A stretch of 50,981 nucleotides of DNA from Elusimicrobiota bacterium (GTDB lineage Bacteria; CAYTYR01; UBA6262). Shown one piece after another: positions 50,351 to 50,981 of the stretch. The stretch lies in assembly GCA_003153935.1 (NCBI GenBank), contig PMCA01000009.1:1-50981 (forward strand), given 5' to 3'. The notes beneath the pieces were generated by a model. That model had not been told where the DNA came from and did not search any database. It saw only the letters and a list, made by a program, of their open reading frames with translations. Position numbers and translations under genes: made by a program. Within the stretch, counting starts at the first letter, position 1. Each line of letters starts with the position of its first letter.

Positions 50351-50377
50351 ATGCGGGTAGAGGGAATCTACCCGCAT
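50351..50377 (+). terminator. Hairpin after the GlsB-like gene
   Basis: A perfect 11-bp stem ATGCGGGTAGA / TCTACCCGCAT with a 5-base loop. It is followed by A-rich rather than T-rich sequence, so it is weak as an intrinsic terminator; it may end transcription with help from another factor or serve as a stabilising hairpin. Confidence 0.55.
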
Positions 50378-50403
50378 AGTTAAATAAAAAAATGGAGGTT
50401 TCG

Positions 50404-50981
50404 ATGAGATTGAATTATTGGAAATTAATATTGTCAGTGACAGCGGCTATGATGCTCATGAGCGTATTAGCCAGTGCTTCAGAAACGGACAAGCGTATCG
50501 AATCATCCGCTAAACAGTCCTATGTGTTCAAAACGTATCTCAAGAACGATGCCGTTAAGGTCCAATCCAGCGAGGGCGTCGTCAAGCTGACGGGAACCGT
50601 CGCGGAACAATCCCACAGGTCATTAGCCGAAAATACCGTGGAAAGTTTGCCCGGTGTCAAAAGCGTAGACAATCAACTGGTATTAAATGGTAAGGCGCCG
50701 GCGGAAAGTTCTGACGGCTGGATCAGTACGCAAGTGAAGTATTCGCTTCTTTACCACCGGTATGTGAGCGGCGTCAGTACCCATGTATCCGTCACCGCCG
50801 GGATCGTAACGTTAAGCGGTAAAGCCGATAACCAGGCGGAAAAGGACCTGGCCAGTGAATACGCTAAGGACATCAAAGGCGTCAAAGAGGTCAGGAATGA
50901 TATGACCATAGTTAAAGCTGCCACCCTGCCGAAACAGACCATGGGTGAGAAGATCGATGACGCTTCCATAACCGCCCAGGT
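50404..50981 (+). CDS. BON-domain (OsmY-like) exported protein, cut by window edge
   Basis: At least 192 residues from the ATG at 50404 (preceded by ATGGAGG) to the window end. A signal peptide (about 22 residues, ending A-S-A) is followed by two BON domains. The first includes V-K-L-T-G-T-V-A-E and L-P-G-V-K-S-V-D-N; the second I-V-T-L-S-G-K-A-D-N, I-K-G-V-K-E-V-R-N-D-M. A third domain begins D-D-A-S-I-T-A-Q-V at the edge. BON proteins such as OsmY bind membranes in the periplasm under osmotic shock. It fits with the neighbouring stress genes. Confidence 0.85.
   Translation, partial: MRLNYWKLILSVTAAMMLMSVLASASETDKRIESSAKQSYVFKTYLKNDAVKVQSSEGVVKLTGTVAEQSHRSLAENTVESLPGVKSVDNQLVLNGKAPAESSDGWISTQVKYSLLYHRYVSGVSTHVSVTAGIVTLSGKADNQAEKDLASEYAKDIKGVKEVRNDMTIVKAATLPKQTMGEKIDDASITAQ

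Noticed and set aside
1-50981. Horizontal transfer, prophage or integrated element
   Set aside because: No integrase, transposase, phage structural gene, tRNA target or abrupt change in gene style was seen; only the dispersed repeat hints at mobility.

Overview
The window is about 51 kb of chromosome from a Gram-negative (diderm) bacterium. It encodes lipoproteins with lipoboxes, an OmpA-family protein, a YaiO-type outer-membrane barrel, a periplasmic-glucan synthase and many Sec signal peptides. Coding is dense, nearly all genes lie on the + strand, and Shine-Dalgarno sequences are strong (AGGAGG type). GTG and TTG starts are common and a few genes look leaderless. The mix of families (DUF883-, DUF2934-, DUF3332-, DUF6515- and DUF6629-like proteins, archaemetzincin, FixL/FixJ-type regulators) suits an uncultured environmental lineage such as Omnitrophota or a deltaproteobacterial-type group. 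That placement is a weak inference, because no rRNA, tRNA or single-copy marker is present. I see no phage, transposase, plasmid or CRISPR signature.

Layout. 0-7.3 kb: the end of an unknown gene, an MgtA-type Mg2+ P-type ATPase, small stress-type proteins, and a minus-strand lipid-phosphate operon (dual-specificity phosphatase, diacylglycerol-kinase-like enzyme, PAP2 phosphatase). 7.4-16 kb: a 2.85-kilo-residue cyclic beta-1,2-glucan synthase. 16-30 kb: a long + strand run of exported or lipid-anchored proteins, a soluble histidine kinase with a receiver protein, bacteriohemerythrin, ankyrin and TPR proteins, an NlpC/P60 hydrolase, a CsgG-like lipoprotein and two FAD oxidoreductases. 30-38 kb: a nitronate-monooxygenase-like flavoenzyme behind a structured leader, an ABC-F ATPase, a two-lobed aspartic-protease-like protein, an exported archaemetzincin-like protein, an MsrAB fusion, a phosphoribosyltransferase and RlmN. 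38.2-45.4 kb: a tightly packed envelope or polysaccharide operon (papain-like protease, sugar-nucleotide epimerase, YaiO barrel, HEAT protein, GT2 synthase) followed by an anchored thioredoxin and a second PAP2 enzyme. 45.5-51 kb: a receiver / LOV-like kinase / FixJ phosphorelay, a small Cys-rich protein, an OmpA-family protein, a GlsB/YeaQ-type membrane protein and a BON-domain (OsmY-like) protein cut by the window edge.

How it works together. The main finding is a repeated promoter architecture: AGNCAAT boxes in direct repeat exactly 20 bp apart, followed 21-22 bp later by a TATAAT-like -10 and no -35 hexamer. It precedes the Mg2+ ATPase, the DUF883-like gene, the DUF2934-like gene, the DUF6629/cyclic-glucan-synthase pair, msrAB and the GlsB-like gene, with a weaker version before a secreted TPR protein. 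This looks like one activator-controlled osmotic, oxidative or envelope stress regulon. A second shared promoter (TACCC[GA]GGTA box, then TTGACT-17-TATGCT) precedes both the phosphorelay operon and the Cys-rich/OmpA genes, suggesting the phosphorelay controls them. Other points worth following are a Cys-less LOV domain with its flavin-contact residues in register, a structured 205-bp dispersed repeat, and two candidate RNA switches.
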